Assembly: GCA_001874305.1 (NCBI GenBank)
Contig: MPCU01000009.1
Span: 62,001-126,000 of the forward strand
DNA length: 64,000 nt
Origin: Bacteriovorax sp. MedPE-SWde
GTDB lineage: Bacteria; Bdellovibrionota; Bacteriovoracia; Bacteriovoracales; Bacteriovoracaceae
Direction: 5' to 3'
The notes under the pieces are model-generated. The model was not told the origin of the DNA, made no database searches, and saw only the letters and a program-made list of their open reading frames with translations. This document shows positions 49,133-58,983 of this stretch, in pieces; within the stretch, counting starts at the first letter, position 1, and each line of letters opens with the position of its first letter. A program made the translations under genes and the position numbers.

Positions 49133-50269
49133 TTATTTTTGAGGTAGAGCGACTTCGACGTTGAAGATACCGTTTTCAATAGATGCTGAAATTGTACCAT
49201 CGAGATCTTCTACAACCTTCTTTGTTAGATAGAGGCCATGTCCCATATTTGAAGAACTCTTCTTCGTCGAGAAACCGGCCTTAAATATATTATCAGTGAT
49301 AGATGCCTTATGATCAGTAGGATTTGAGACTTTGATATAAGTATATCCTTCAATTGAAGATGTTTTGATTTTTGAATAGTGTTCTTTCTCTGTATCTAAA
49401 CCGGCCTCAAGTGAGTTCTTTATAAGGTTTCTTAGGATAATTTGTAGGGATGTTAAATCAGATTTTATGAAGCCAACTTCTAGATCTTTTATAATTTGAA
49501 TATTTAAAAATTTGATTTGAGACTTATATGATTCAATTACTTTATCTAAAAGTTCATTTAGGCTTAAGTTAACTATTTTATGATTCTTATCTTCGCTACC
49601 CATGGACTTCGATACATCTATAATTCTTCTAATTTCAGATATATTCTGTGTGATTTCTTTCTTTAAAGGCCCTGAGGATCTTTCAAGTTGTGCCAGGGGA
49701 GACTGGATTTCATGTAGAAGAAATGAAGTAGTTTTTCCGAGTGAGTAGAATGGAGTCATCTCTTCAATACTACTTACTTGTTTTGCATATACCTTTCTAT
49801 GAACGATAAAAGTAAATACCCATTCGCAAAAGGTCGTTAGAAATCTATCGATTGCTTGAGCTTCAGTATAATAATTTATTTTAAATGCATAATAGCATAG
49901 GGCCCCAGCAGTAATAAGCATCAGTGAATGAAGGTATATGAAATTATTTTTTTGAAACTTTAAAAGTAAAATTATTAGAAAGAATTGCGTGTATGTATTT
50001 ATATAGACAAGGTCAACGAAGTAACAAGTAAACGATAGATAAACCGCTCCTAATAAATAGAAGGACTCTGCAATGTACTTCTCTGTTTTGAAGCTTTTAA
50101 AAACGAGTACAGCAAGTGAGGAAATTATAATTGAAGAGAAGCTTACGTAAGCTAAAGTTAGTTCAAGCTTTAAAACGAAAATATCAAAGTACCTTCCAAG
50201 AAGAGAAAGTAGTAGGGCCGCAACTAATAAGTAAGTTGTTCCCGATAAATTTTTTAATTTTTCAAGCAT
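49133..50269 (-). CDS. membrane sensor histidine kinase
   Basis: Multiple TM segments; 'SFLLHEIQSPLAQLERSSG' H-box; 'SLQIILRNLIKNSLEAG' N-box; 'NMGHGLYLTKKVVEDLDG'. Confidence 0.85.
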   Translation of the reverse strand: MLEKLKNLSGTTYLLVAALLLSLLGRYFDIFVLKLELTLAYVSFSSIIISSLAVLVFKSFKTEKYIAESFYLLGAVYLSFTCYFVDLVYINTYTQFFLIILLLKFQKNNFIYLHSLMLITAGALCYYAFKINYYTEAQAIDRFLTTFCEWVFTFIVHRKVYAKQVSSIEEMTPFYSLGKTTSFLLHEIQSPLAQLERSSGPLKKEITQNISEIRRIIDVSKSMGSEDKNHKIVNLSLNELLDKVIESYKSQIKFLNIQIIKDLEVGFIKSDLTSLQIILRNLIKNSLEAGLDTEKEHYSKIKTSSIEGYTYIKVSNPTDHKASITDNIFKAGFSTKKSSSNMGHGLYLTKKVVEDLDGTISASIENGIFNVEVALPQK

Positions 50270-50315
50270 TTTGGGATTGTTTCATTAATTTTATTGATGG
50301 TCGAACAAAGATTCC

Positions 50316-50783
50316 TTAGTTCTTGTGGTAGGGGTGTCCGGCCTTTATCGTCTCTGCTCTATAGATTTGTTCTACAAAAATGAGACGTGCTAGTTTGTGA
50401 GGGTAGGTCATCGGAGAAAGTGACAATAGAAAGTCACATTGCTCCAAGAAGTCTTTAGGAAAGCCAGCTGCTCCACCGATTAAAAAGCAGATTCCCTTTT
50501 GTTTGTTTTCGATAACATCAAAGATATAGTGAGATAGCTTTTCACTATCCATCGTTTTTCCATGTTCACTTAGTGCTACTAAGTGCTGGTTTCCAAATTT
50601 AGATTTTATACTTTCTACTTTAGACAGAAGTTCTTTAACTTCAATTTCGATATTTTCTTTGTGGCCTTTGCATTCATGGATATGAAGCTTAGGTGCCTTC
50701 ACTCTTTTTAAATAGTCATTTTCAAGTGCAATAAGATTCTTATCTTTTAACTTTCCAATGACTATTAAGTGAAGGTCTTTCAT
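50316..50783 (-). CDS. rlmH: 23S rRNA (pseudouridine1915-N3)-methyltransferase
   Basis: 'DLHLIVIGKLKDKNL', 'ICFLIGGAAGFPKDFLEQCDFLLSLSPMTYPHKLARLIFVEQIYRAETIKAGHPYHKN'. Confidence 0.96.
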   Translation of the reverse strand: MKDLHLIVIGKLKDKNLIALENDYLKRVKAPKLHIHECKGHKENIEIEVKELLSKVESIKSKFGNQHLVALSEHGKTMDSEKLSHYIFDVIENKQKGICFLIGGAAGFPKDFLEQCDFLLSLSPMTYPHKLARLIFVEQIYRAETIKAGHPYHKN

Positions 50784-50786
50784 TTT

Positions 50787-51251
50787 CTAGAAGAAACCTT
50801 TATCTTCTGGAGCATCATTTTCAGCATTATCTGATGAGTAATAGTACTCATTTGGGATCTGAATACTTGGGGAATTCCAAAGATTATCTAGGTCATAAAC
50901 GTCTCTAGATGTTTCTTGAAAGATATGAACAATAACGTCTCCGATATCAATTAGAATCCAGTCAGAATTACTGTTGTAACCTTCTTTAGAAAGAACTTCG
51001 TAACCAAGACGATTCATTTGCTTAGACAGCTCAGAAGCCATTGCTTGTGCTTGAGTCATGTTTGATGCAGAAGCAAGAACAAAGTAATCAGCTAGAGAAG
51101 TTGAGTCCTTCATATCGATAACTTTAAGGTTTAGTGCTTTAAAGTTACCTAGAATCCAAGTTCCGGCCATTGCCATATTAAGTGGAAATTCTAATTCTTT
51201 TTTATTAATGATTTCATCAACGTTACTTAGGATATATTCACTAGAGCTCAT
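50787..51251 (-). CDS. rsfS: ribosome silencing factor
   Basis: 'LKVIDMKDSTSLADYFVLASASNMTQAQAMASEL', 'DWILIDIGDVIVHIFQETSRDVYDLDNLW'. Confidence 0.94.
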   Translation of the reverse strand: MSSSEYILSNVDEIINKKELEFPLNMAMAGTWILGNFKALNLKVIDMKDSTSLADYFVLASASNMTQAQAMASELSKQMNRLGYEVLSKEGYNSNSDWILIDIGDVIVHIFQETSRDVYDLDNLWNSPSIQIPNEYYYSSDNAENDAPEDKGFF

Positions 51252-51252
51252 A

Positions 51253-52266
51253 TTATTTACCTTCTTCGCTTTGTTCAATTGTTTGCATCATAATTGATTT
51301 TAATAACTCAATATTTCTTCCAGATATAGATGAGATAGGGAGAACCTTTCTATCAACCTGTTCTTCAAAGTGCTTTTGAAACTTTAAAATTTCTTCTTCA
51401 GTCATAGCATCGATTTTTGTAAGACAAATAATCTCTTTCTTCCATGCTAGGTCTTCTTTATATTTTTGTAGTTCATCTCTAATAACAACATACTGCTCAA
51501 ATGCTTCATATTCATTTAAACACCATGAAACATCAATTAGATGAACTAGTGATTTTGTTCTTTCAATATGCTTTAAGAACTTTATTCCAAGTCCTTTGCC
51601 TTCCGAAGCATTTTCAATTAGTCCCGGAATGTCAGCAACTACGAATGATGCTTCACCAAGTTTCACAACACCTAGGTTAGGCTCTAAAGTTGTAAATGGG
51701 TAATCAGCAATTTTTGGTTTAGCAGCTGAGATTGATGAGATTAGAGTTGATTTACCAGCATTTGGTAGACCAACAAGTGCGATGTCTGCAATTAGTCTAA
51801 GCTCAAGTTCAACTTCTAGCTCTATTGCTGGCTTACCTTCTGTCGATTTTCTTGGGGCCTGGTTCGTAGCTGTTTTAAAGTTTACGTTTCCAAGTCCACC
51901 ACGACCACCTTCTGCAACAAGGGTCTTCATTCCGTCTTCTTCAAGATCAGCAAGAAGTTCACCTGTTTCTTTGTCTCTTACAAGTGTTCCAACAGGTACA
52001 TGGATAAATAGATCGTCACCAAAGGCTCCGAACTTTTGTCTTCCACCACCACTTTCACCACTTTGGGCCTTGTATATTTTCTTACCTCTGAAGTTTACAA
52101 GAGTGTTGAGCGCAGAGTCTGCTTGAAAGATAATACTTCCACCGTCTCCACCGTCACCACCGTCTGGACCACCATAAGGAATATGTTTCTCACGTCTAAA
52201 ACCTGAGCAACCATCTCCTCCGCGACCAGAGATTACGGTAATTGTAACTTCATCAATAAACTTCAT
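51253..52266 (-). CDS. obgE: GTPase Obg
   Basis: 'MKFIDEVTITVISGRGGDGCSGFRREKHIPYGGPDGGDGGDGG', 'VGLPNAGKSTL', 'DIPGLIENAS'. Confidence 0.98.
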   Translation of the reverse strand: MKFIDEVTITVISGRGGDGCSGFRREKHIPYGGPDGGDGGDGGSIIFQADSALNTLVNFRGKKIYKAQSGESGGGRQKFGAFGDDLFIHVPVGTLVRDKETGELLADLEEDGMKTLVAEGGRGGLGNVNFKTATNQAPRKSTEGKPAIELEVELELRLIADIALVGLPNAGKSTLISSISAAKPKIADYPFTTLEPNLGVVKLGEASFVVADIPGLIENASEGKGLGIKFLKHIERTKSLVHLIDVSWCLNEYEAFEQYVVIRDELQKYKEDLAWKKEIICLTKIDAMTEEEILKFQKHFEEQVDRKVLPISSISGRNIELLKSIMMQTIEQSEEGK

Positions 52267-52308
52267 TCGATACTCTCTTGAGCTATTTCTAATTTTTGTG
52301 CAATATAC

Positions 52309-52338
52309 AAAAAAAGGGAACCCATTGACTAGGTTCCC
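52309..52338 (-). terminator. Rho-independent terminator of rplU-rpmA
   Basis: Minus strand GGGAACC-TAGTCAATG-GGTTCCC followed by a T-run. Confidence 0.85.
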
Positions 52339-52370
52339 TTTAATATTTACATATTAAGTAATTTACTTAA

Positions 52371-52625
52371 TTAAGCTTCTACAACAGAAACGATTTGTTT
52401 CTTCTTGTTGTAGTAACTAAATTTAACTGCTCCAGCAGTTAGAGCGAAAAGTGTAAAGTCTTTACCAACTTTTACATTTTTCCCTGCGTGGAATTTAGAA
52501 CCACATTGTCTAACGATGATGTTACCAGCGATAACTTTTTCGCCACCGTACTTTTTAACACCATACATATTTGGGTTTGAATCTCTACCGTTATTTGTCG
52601 AACCACCGGCTTTCTTGTGTGCCAT
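52371..52625 (-). CDS. rpmA: 50S ribosomal protein L27
   Basis: '[48 protein letters not shown]'. Confidence 0.98.
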   Translation of the reverse strand: MAHKKAGGSTNNGRDSNPNMYGVKKYGGEKVIAGNIIVRQCGSKFHAGKNVKVGKDFTLFALTAGAVKFSYYNKKKQIVSVVEA

Positions 52626-52652
52626 ATCTTACTCCTGTAAATTAAAATTTAA

Positions 52653-52958
52653 TTAAGCTTTAATTTCTTTGATTTTTAAAGTTGTAAATAGTTGTCTGTG
52701 ACCATTCTTTTTGATGTATTTTCCTGGCTTTCTTTTTAAAACAACGACTTTTCTTGATCTGTCATGTCTAACAACTTCAGCGATAACTTTTGCACCTGCA
52801 ACTGTTGGAACACCAACTTTAGTTTCAGATCCACCGATGAAAAGAACTTTGTCTAGTTCGATTGTTGAACCAGCTTCGTCATTCAGCTTTTGAACATCGA
52901 TAGTCATTCCAGCTTCTACTCTGTACTGGTGACCAGAGATTTCTACTACTCCGTACAT
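52653..52958 (-). CDS. rplU: 50S ribosomal protein L21
   Basis: 'MYGVVEISGHQYRVEAGMTIDVQKL', 'KRKPGKYIKKNGHRQLFTTLKI'. Confidence 0.97.
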   Translation of the reverse strand: MYGVVEISGHQYRVEAGMTIDVQKLNDEAGSTIELDKVLFIGGSETKVGVPTVAGAKVIAEVVRHDRSRKVVVLKRKPGKYIKKNGHRQLFTTLKIKEIKA

Positions 52959-52976
52959 ATTTACTCCTACTTTAGC

Positions 52977-53072
52977 AAATTTAGGGGTCCGTCTTTATTA
53001 CATTACGAAACTTATCTGCCCCAAATTCGGATTTATTAGTTCTTGAACTTACGATATTTATTAAATTTGGGG
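52977..53072 (-). promoter_or_regulatory. putative rplU leader with mutually exclusive stems
   Basis: Minus transcript CCCCAAATT (53072-53064), AATTTGGGG (53027-53019), CCCCTAAATTT (52987-52977): the middle segment can pair with either flank. Confidence 0.45.
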
Positions 53073-53224
53073 CCCTTTGTCAATAAGGAAAACGTTTTTT
53101 GTGCTTCGCGCGTGGAAAGAATTACGTAGTAATCAATCTTAACTATTTATTAACTAAAGCTGAAAAGTGCCGTGGCGATAAGCTAGATAGGGAAAATCCT
53201 CGATAATGAGGTCATAGGTGGTGT

Positions 53225-54052
53225 ATGGAATCTGTAACTATTGAAAACTACAGCTATTTTCAGTTTGGGAAAAAAATGGGACTTCCTATCTATATAAGGT
53301 ATCGCTCAGCGGAGTTTGATCCAGATATAGGTGGCTTTTTAAGGACCATGAAATTTGAGGAAGTAGTTTCCTCGGATATTTCGGCAATTGAATCTGAAAT
53401 GGCAACAAATCCAAAAATGAGAGTTTTAACTCTAAACGAGGCAAGTTTACCTGTTTCAAGACAAATAGCATCTGCGCGTGATTCGGATAAGTATGGCCCA
53501 GAATCAATTCTTCAAAAGAAGGGTTACTCTGTCTATAGATATAAGAAGATGGCGATGCTGGTATATTCTCTCGCTTCGACAGAGTGGCATATGGGATGTT
53601 TCCCAGACTTTGGTCATGTTGATATGGAGCTAGAGTGCCGCGTGATTATAAATCGTTTTCTAGGGTGGGCACTTGCTCCACATGGGATTGTTGGTTTTTG
53701 GGGAACTCCAGTTGATGAAGGAGTTGTAATTCAAAGATATGGTGAATCCCACGGAGAAGCTATTTTATTTGATGTCCATAATAGAAAGGTAATGAGTTTG
53801 GACGGTGAGAAGAAAATGAGATTTTCATTTTCATTCATTAAGCTCGATTCAACTCTTAGAGATAGAAGTGTGGAAATGAAGTTTGAAGACCTCTTAAGTT
53901 TTCTAACTGTTAATTGTACTTTCTTTGGTGCTCAGGGAGTTCCTGCGCCAATAAGACAGTTGGTACAAACTCTTTGTAGATTTTCTCAAGGACATATTTA
54001 TCCGATGGAAAATTTCCAGCCTCGAAACGAAAGAGCGATGGCGCACGATTAA
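53225..54052 (+). CDS. hypothetical protein
   Basis: Long uninterrupted ORF; no family recognised. Confidence 0.65.
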   Translation: MESVTIENYSYFQFGKKMGLPIYIRYRSAEFDPDIGGFLRTMKFEEVVSSDISAIESEMATNPKMRVLTLNEASLPVSRQIASARDSDKYGPESILQKKGYSVYRYKKMAMLVYSLASTEWHMGCFPDFGHVDMELECRVIINRFLGWALAPHGIVGFWGTPVDEGVVIQRYGESHGEAILFDVHNRKVMSLDGEKKMRFSFSFIKLDSTLRDRSVEMKFEDLLSFLTVNCTFFGAQGVPAPIRQLVQTLCRFSQGHIYPMENFQPRNERAMAHD

Positions 54053-54597
54053 TTTACGAATTCACCTTTTGAACTTTTGTTCAACTTTATAAGTAGGCTC
54101 TCTTTTTGGAGGGCCTTTTCTTTATTTCCAATACCATGAATAAAAATAGGAAAGCATGTAATTGTACAGGCGCCTGAATAAGTAATAGTTATACCTTCTG
54201 CATCTTTCCAGACATAGAATGACGTTCCGTCCTTGTGAAGGAATTGATTTTGCTTTCCAAATCTATTGATTAGAGATTGATGAAAAATATCATGGATAAA
54301 GTAGTTTGGAAGTTTTGCGTAGAAATCGATTACCAACTCATTTTTAACTTGTAGATAAAGAGGGAAGACATAGCGCACATGAGTTATTGTCGCCTCATAG
54401 GTTTCAACACTTCCTTTCTTATTAATGAGTTTTAAGTTCTTATACTTCTCTTTAATATCCGAGAGCTTTTGTCCGGGATAGAACACGCGAAATTTATCAT
54501 AAGTAAAATCGTAATTCTTTGGATCAACCTTAGCTTTTGCCCCGTTTACAAAAGTTAATAAAGTTAAGAGAATAAGAGTCAAAATATTTTTAAACAT
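54049..54597 (-). CDS. hypothetical secreted protein
   Basis: Signal peptide 'MFKNILTLILLTLLTFVNGAKA'. Confidence 0.6.
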   Translation of the reverse strand: MFKNILTLILLTLLTFVNGAKAKVDPKNYDFTYDKFRVFYPGQKLSDIKEKYKNLKLINKKGSVETYEATITHVRYVFPLYLQVKNELVIDFYAKLPNYFIHDIFHQSLINRFGKQNQFLHKDGTSFYVWKDAEGITITYSGACTITCFPIFIHGIGNKEKALQKESLLIKLNKSSKGEFVN

Positions 54598-54645
54598 AAG
54601 TTTATATTAAACGGATTAAATTAGAACTTACAAAAGGGGCATTAA

Positions 54646-55935
54646 ATGCAGGAAGCTTCAAAGAAAGAAGCCCAAAGAATTGGTATTGGAATGGTGCTAG
54701 GTTTAGCACTTGGACTAATTCTTTACTTTACTGGATTCGGACACGTTGTTGATTTCATCAAACCAGTTGGTGATATCTTTATTAGTTTACTAAAAATGGT
54801 AATTATACCACTCGTATTCTCATCTATATTCATGGCGATGTATCACCTTGGGACTCCTGAGTCTCTTGGTAAAATGGGAACGAAGGCCGTTGGATATTAT
54901 TTTATAACGACAGCAATTGCAGTTTTCGTTGGTATTATCTGGGTAAATATTATTAACCCAGGTGTAGGTGCTGACCTTGGAAATGCCGGCCTTGGAGCTC
55001 TATCTGAAGGTATGCAAGATAAAGTAGGGGCGAACTCAAACGGATGGGGCGCACTCTTTAATGCTATTAAAGAAGTTATCCTAAACGCTGTTCCGAAGAA
55101 CCCTGTTCAAGCAATGGCAGAAGGTCAAATCCTTCAAGTAATCGTATTCTCAATTTTATTTGGTATGGTTGCACTATATGTTCCAAAAGATTCTGAACCA
55201 ATGGTTAAGTTAATTGGATCTCTTGAAAAGATGTCATTATTTCTTACTCATGGAATAATGAAGTTTGCACCGATTGGTATTTTTGTACTTATGACTGGCG
55301 TTCTTGCTAAGTCTGGTTTTGGCGCAATCATCTCTCTGTCTAAGTATATGGCGACGGTTATTTTAGGTCTGGGAACACATGCAATCGTTTTACTATTCAT
55401 TGCAAGTTGGAAAGCTAAGAAGTCTCCAATGTTTATCATTAGAGGTATAGGACCAGCACTCGTAACTGCATTCTCTACTGCTTCTTCTGCAGCAACACTT
55501 CCTATTACAATGGCGAATGTTGAAGAGAACTTAGGCGTAAGAAAAGATACTGCAAAATTTGTTCTTCCACTTGGAGCAACAATTAATATGGATGGTACGG
55601 CACTTTATGAATCTGTGGCAGCAATCTTTATTGCACAAGCATATGGGATTCATCTTGGTGTTACTCAGCAGCTGATTATCTTTTTAACGGCATCACTTGC
55701 TGCGATTGGTGCAGCCGCTATTCCTGGGGCAGGGCTAATTACAATGAGTATCGTTCTCTCTGCGGTAGGGCTACCAATTGAAGGTATTGGTCTTATTTTA
55801 GCAGTTGATAGAGTTCTGGACATGTTCAGAACAACGGTGAACGTTTTCGGTGATAGTGTGGGGACAGTAGTTGTCGATTCTATGCTGTCAAGTGATGATC
55901 TGAAGGTAGATACTGACAGCTCTGTAAATAGCTAG
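54646..55935 (+). CDS. dicarboxylate/amino acid:cation symporter (DAACS/SDF family)
   Basis: 'TAFSTASSAATLPITM', 'FVLPLGATINMDGTALYE', 'AAIPGAGLITMSIVL', 'DRVLDMFRTTVNVFGDSVGTVVVD'. Confidence 0.96.
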   Translation: MQEASKKEAQRIGIGMVLGLALGLILYFTGFGHVVDFIKPVGDIFISLLKMVIIPLVFSSIFMAMYHLGTPESLGKMGTKAVGYYFITTAIAVFVGIIWVNIINPGVGADLGNAGLGALSEGMQDKVGANSNGWGALFNAIKEVILNAVPKNPVQAMAEGQILQVIVFSILFGMVALYVPKDSEPMVKLIGSLEKMSLFLTHGIMKFAPIGIFVLMTGVLAKSGFGAIISLSKYMATVILGLGTHAIVLLFIASWKAKKSPMFIIRGIGPALVTAFSTASSAATLPITMANVEENLGVRKDTAKFVLPLGATINMDGTALYESVAAIFIAQAYGIHLGVTQQLIIFLTASLAAIGAAAIPGAGLITMSIVLSAVGLPIEGIGLILAVDRVLDMFRTTVNVFGDSVGTVVVDSMLSSDDLKVDTDSSVNS

Positions 55936-56026
55936 AATTAAACAAAAAAGCAAGATAACATACTGAAATTCAAAGAGGAAATGTTGAGTCGGTTGACTCA
56001 CTTCCCTCTAAAATGGAAAATAGACT

Positions 56027-56053
56027 AACCCTTTTATTGAAGAAAGGGTTTTT
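56027..56053 (+). terminator. Rho-independent terminator
   Basis: AACCCTTT-TATTGAAG-AAAGGGTT followed by TTT. Confidence 0.7.
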
Positions 56054-56079
56054 CTGTTAAATCAGGACTGGAAAGATTA

Positions 56080-57576
56080 ATGAAGCTTAAATATATCATT
56101 ACAATTTGTTCACTAGTTCTTGCGACTTCATGTTCAAACTTGAATAAGAAAAGCAGTACTAAATCAAATAGTGTAGAAACGTCGAAGACGTCAATTTCTG
56201 AAGATAAGAAACTTGTAACTGATGTAAAAGAAAAGGTTAGTTACTCTTCTGAACAGCTTGTTGGTAGCTCAAATATCGAAGCACCATACAAGCATGAGAA
56301 GAAGACGTATTTTCTCTACGGTGCTGAACACCTCAATCTAGAAAATTACTACTTTGATATTCCTGTTGTTTATAATGCAGCTGTTAAGAAGTGGATGAAA
56401 TATTTTCTTAACAGAGGAAGAGGTTTCTTTTCGAGATACTCAGCAAGAGCAGGAAGATATGCTCCAATCCTAAGTAGAATCCTTGATGATAACGGACTTC
56501 CAAAAGATTTAATTTTCTTAGCGATGGCCGAGTCAGGGTTTCAAAGTCATGCAAAGTCTTGGGCGAAAGCCGTAGGGCCTTGGCAGTTCATGCCATACAC
56601 GGGAAAGAGATTTGGATTAAAAATTGATTGGTATGTAGATGAGAGACGTGACCCACTAAAGTCATCTGTTGCAGCATCTAAATACTTAAAGAGACTATAT
56701 AAGGACTTTCAATCATGGGAACTTGCTGCAGCTGCTTACAATGCTGGAGAAGGGAAGGTTGGACGAGCTATTAAAAGATATCGTACGGAGAACTTTTGGA
56801 AGCTTAGAAGAGGTCGCTATTTAAAACCAGAAACAAAGAATTATGTTCCAAAGATTATGGCACTTGCTATCATTGGAAAGAACTTAAAGACTTTTGGGTT
56901 TGGAGATATTGATTACCATGACCTACTTGATTTCGAAGAGATTCAAGTTGATGGTGGGACAGATCTTTATAGAGTTGCAAATGCAATGGACTTAGAAATC
57001 GAAGAGCTTCAGAGATTAAACCCTGAGATTCTAAGATGGTTTACTCCACCAAATGTTGAAAAGTATACTCTTAGAATTCCAGTAGGTATGAAGTCTAAAT
57101 GGGCAGCTTGTTGTCAGTATGCAAATTACTATGCGTCTGATTTTCAAACTTATAAAGTTAGAAGTAGTAAATCAAGACTAAGAGACGTCGCTAAGAAATT
57201 TAAAATTAAAGATACTAAAGTTCTTACTTGGTTAAATGAAGGATTAAGAAAAAACTCTAGATTAAAGAAGAAGCAACTTATTGTTCTTCCTTTTAGAGAT
57301 GGGCAAAGTAAAAGAGCGCCAATGTATGCGGATCTTTATGAGAAGCCTAGAAAATCAATTGTTAGAAGAAGAAAGTATAGATCTCGAATTCGTCTAGCGA
57401 AGAAAAGAGGAACTAAAATTTCATCACCTCGTCGCTACTATGTAGTTCAAAAAGGTGACTCACTTTGGAAGGTTTCTAGAAAAACTGGAACATCTCTAGA
57501 TACACTAATCGTTTCAAACTTAAGACTAATTAAGAGAAGAATGATTAGGGCCGGTGATAAACTCGTCGTCAAATAA
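56080..57576 (+). CDS. mltD: membrane-bound lytic murein transglycosylase D-like lipoprotein with LysM
   Basis: Lipobox-like 'LVLATSCSN'; 'IFLAMAESGFQSHAKSWAKAVGPWQFMPYTGKRFGLKIDWYVDERRDP', 'AAAYNAGEGKVGRAI'; LysM 'YYVVQKGDSLWKVSRKTGTSLDTLI'. Confidence 0.94.
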   Translation: MKLKYIITICSLVLATSCSNLNKKSSTKSNSVETSKTSISEDKKLVTDVKEKVSYSSEQLVGSSNIEAPYKHEKKTYFLYGAEHLNLENYYFDIPVVYNAAVKKWMKYFLNRGRGFFSRYSARAGRYAPILSRILDDNGLPKDLIFLAMAESGFQSHAKSWAKAVGPWQFMPYTGKRFGLKIDWYVDERRDPLKSSVAASKYLKRLYKDFQSWELAAAAYNAGEGKVGRAIKRYRTENFWKLRRGRYLKPETKNYVPKIMALAIIGKNLKTFGFGDIDYHDLLDFEEIQVDGGTDLYRVANAMDLEIEELQRLNPEILRWFTPPNVEKYTLRIPVGMKSKWAACCQYANYYASDFQTYKVRSSKSRLRDVAKKFKIKDTKVLTWLNEGLRKNSRLKKKQLIVLPFRDGQSKRAPMYADLYEKPRKSIVRRRKYRSRIRLAKKRGTKISSPRRYYVVQKGDSLWKVSRKTGTSLDTLIVSNLRLIKRRMIRAGDKLVVK

Positions 57577-57615
57577 AATTCATTAAAATTACATTCAGAC
57601 CTATGAATATTGATG

Positions 57616-57641
57616 AAAGCGCGCCTATATGGTGCGCTTTT
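57616..57641 (+). terminator. terminator hairpin after mltD
   Basis: AAAGCGCGCC-TATAT-GGTGCGCTTTT then CCTTTATTT. Confidence 0.7.
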
Positions 57642-57703
57642 CCTTTATTTATCGGATAAAAATGAGGTATTGTAGGCTTCCAAAGTTATTCATGGAGAGA
57701 GCA

Positions 57704-58825
57704 ATGGCCTATAGTGATATATTAAAACTCAAGAAAGAGGAAACCCACACAGAAGAAAAGGTGTTCATAAAAAACCTTATTGTGGGATCTGATATATTCG
57801 CGATCGATTTATTCAATCACATAGATTCAAAAGAAAAAGGAAGTACTAAACTTCTTTCTGATGAGCCATTCGATGAAGAAAATTTTAAGTTACTTGGACC
57901 AAGTCTTGTTAGAGGCGAAGAGAGTATTGAGCTTCTAAAATCTATTGGAATCCAAGGTGAAACTTCACATAGTATTTTTTATAAAGATATGAGGTTTCAT
58001 AAATTTGGTGGTCGTACAAAGCCAATGAAGATGCTTTGGGGAGAAGAGAAGTTCTCTGAGGCCCATATGAAGATATCTCCAGAAGAGTTACTGCCATCTT
58101 TAAAAGAAGAAGGTCTTGTTGATAGGCTAAAAGAAAACTCTCTTGAGATGATGATTTCATCAATTGAAAAAACTGAACCTACAGAGCTAATAGATCAGGC
58201 CTTTTGGAAGGTACATTGTACTAATGGAACAGTTGTAGAATGTGAGAACCTGTATTGGGGTGAGACGCCTGCAAGCTTCTATGAATTACATTCTAAGAAG
58301 AGCTCATTAACAGAGAACTTTGTGGCCTTCTGTGAATCGACTCAGACTCCTTGTGCACTCTATGTTCATATGAACTTTGAAAAGCCTCTTACTGAAAATA
58401 AAGAGACATATTTCTTCCCTTTAAGTTTTACTCATGACTGGGGACACTTTATTGGTGAATTAGATGATAAAGGTGAAGGACAGGAAGCTCGCTTTTTAGC
58501 TTTTATCGATAAAGAAGAGAGTTCTGAAGAAGATATTTCCAGGAAAATACGTCTTTTGAAAAAAAACTTTGAAAAAAATTTCGAGAAGTTTAAAGGCAAT
58601 AATTATAGAGAATATGTTGTTTTAAGAGAGAATACATACTGTCCAAAAATTGACGATAATTTCTTGTCAGAAGAGAAAGACTTACAAGAAAAGTTAACAT
58701 TCTTTAGTTTTAATGCACCTTTTGTCGGGCCACTGACTAAACAAACTAACTTCGAAGATTCGTGGCTTTCAAGTACTTTTGTTACTCGTGCATCATTGAT
58801 TCAGAGCGCCATAAAATCTCTTTAA
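57704..58825 (+). CDS. hypothetical protein
   Basis: Long ORF; start moved to MAYSDILKL (SD 'GGAGAG') because the upstream ORF start overlaps the terminator hairpin. Confidence 0.65.
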   Translation: MAYSDILKLKKEETHTEEKVFIKNLIVGSDIFAIDLFNHIDSKEKGSTKLLSDEPFDEENFKLLGPSLVRGEESIELLKSIGIQGETSHSIFYKDMRFHKFGGRTKPMKMLWGEEKFSEAHMKISPEELLPSLKEEGLVDRLKENSLEMMISSIEKTEPTELIDQAFWKVHCTNGTVVECENLYWGETPASFYELHSKKSSLTENFVAFCESTQTPCALYVHMNFEKPLTENKETYFFPLSFTHDWGHFIGELDDKGEGQEARFLAFIDKEESSEEDISRKIRLLKKNFEKNFEKFKGNNYREYVVLRENTYCPKIDDNFLSEEKDLQEKLTFFSFNAPFVGPLTKQTNFEDSWLSSTFVTRASLIQSAIKSL

Positions 58826-58861
58826 GTGCCTTTCCTTGCCGTTCTTGGCCATTTGGGGGTG

Positions 58862-58890
58862 TTGACAAAAACGCCCCAGACCCAGACAAT
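58862..58890 (+). promoter_or_regulatory. sigma70-type promoter upstream of OMP genes
   Basis: TTGACA, 17-nt spacer, GACAAT; upstream of a likely abundant OMP. Confidence 0.5.
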
Positions 58891-58983
58891 TTTAGTTACA
58901 GTTAATTTATTAATTTATTTTTTGAGAGAAAAATAACATAGGGAAATGCAGATTTATAAAATCTGATTAAATCAAGGAGAGTA

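Noticed and set aside
57629-57703. Upstream start of the hypothetical gene after mltD
   Set aside because: Would begin inside the mltD terminator hairpin; ATG 57704 has a good SD.
58855-58876. GGGGTGTT-GACAAA-AACGCCCC hairpin as a terminator
   Set aside because: No U-tract, contains a G-U pair, and overlaps a good TTGACA -35 element; promoter reading preferred.
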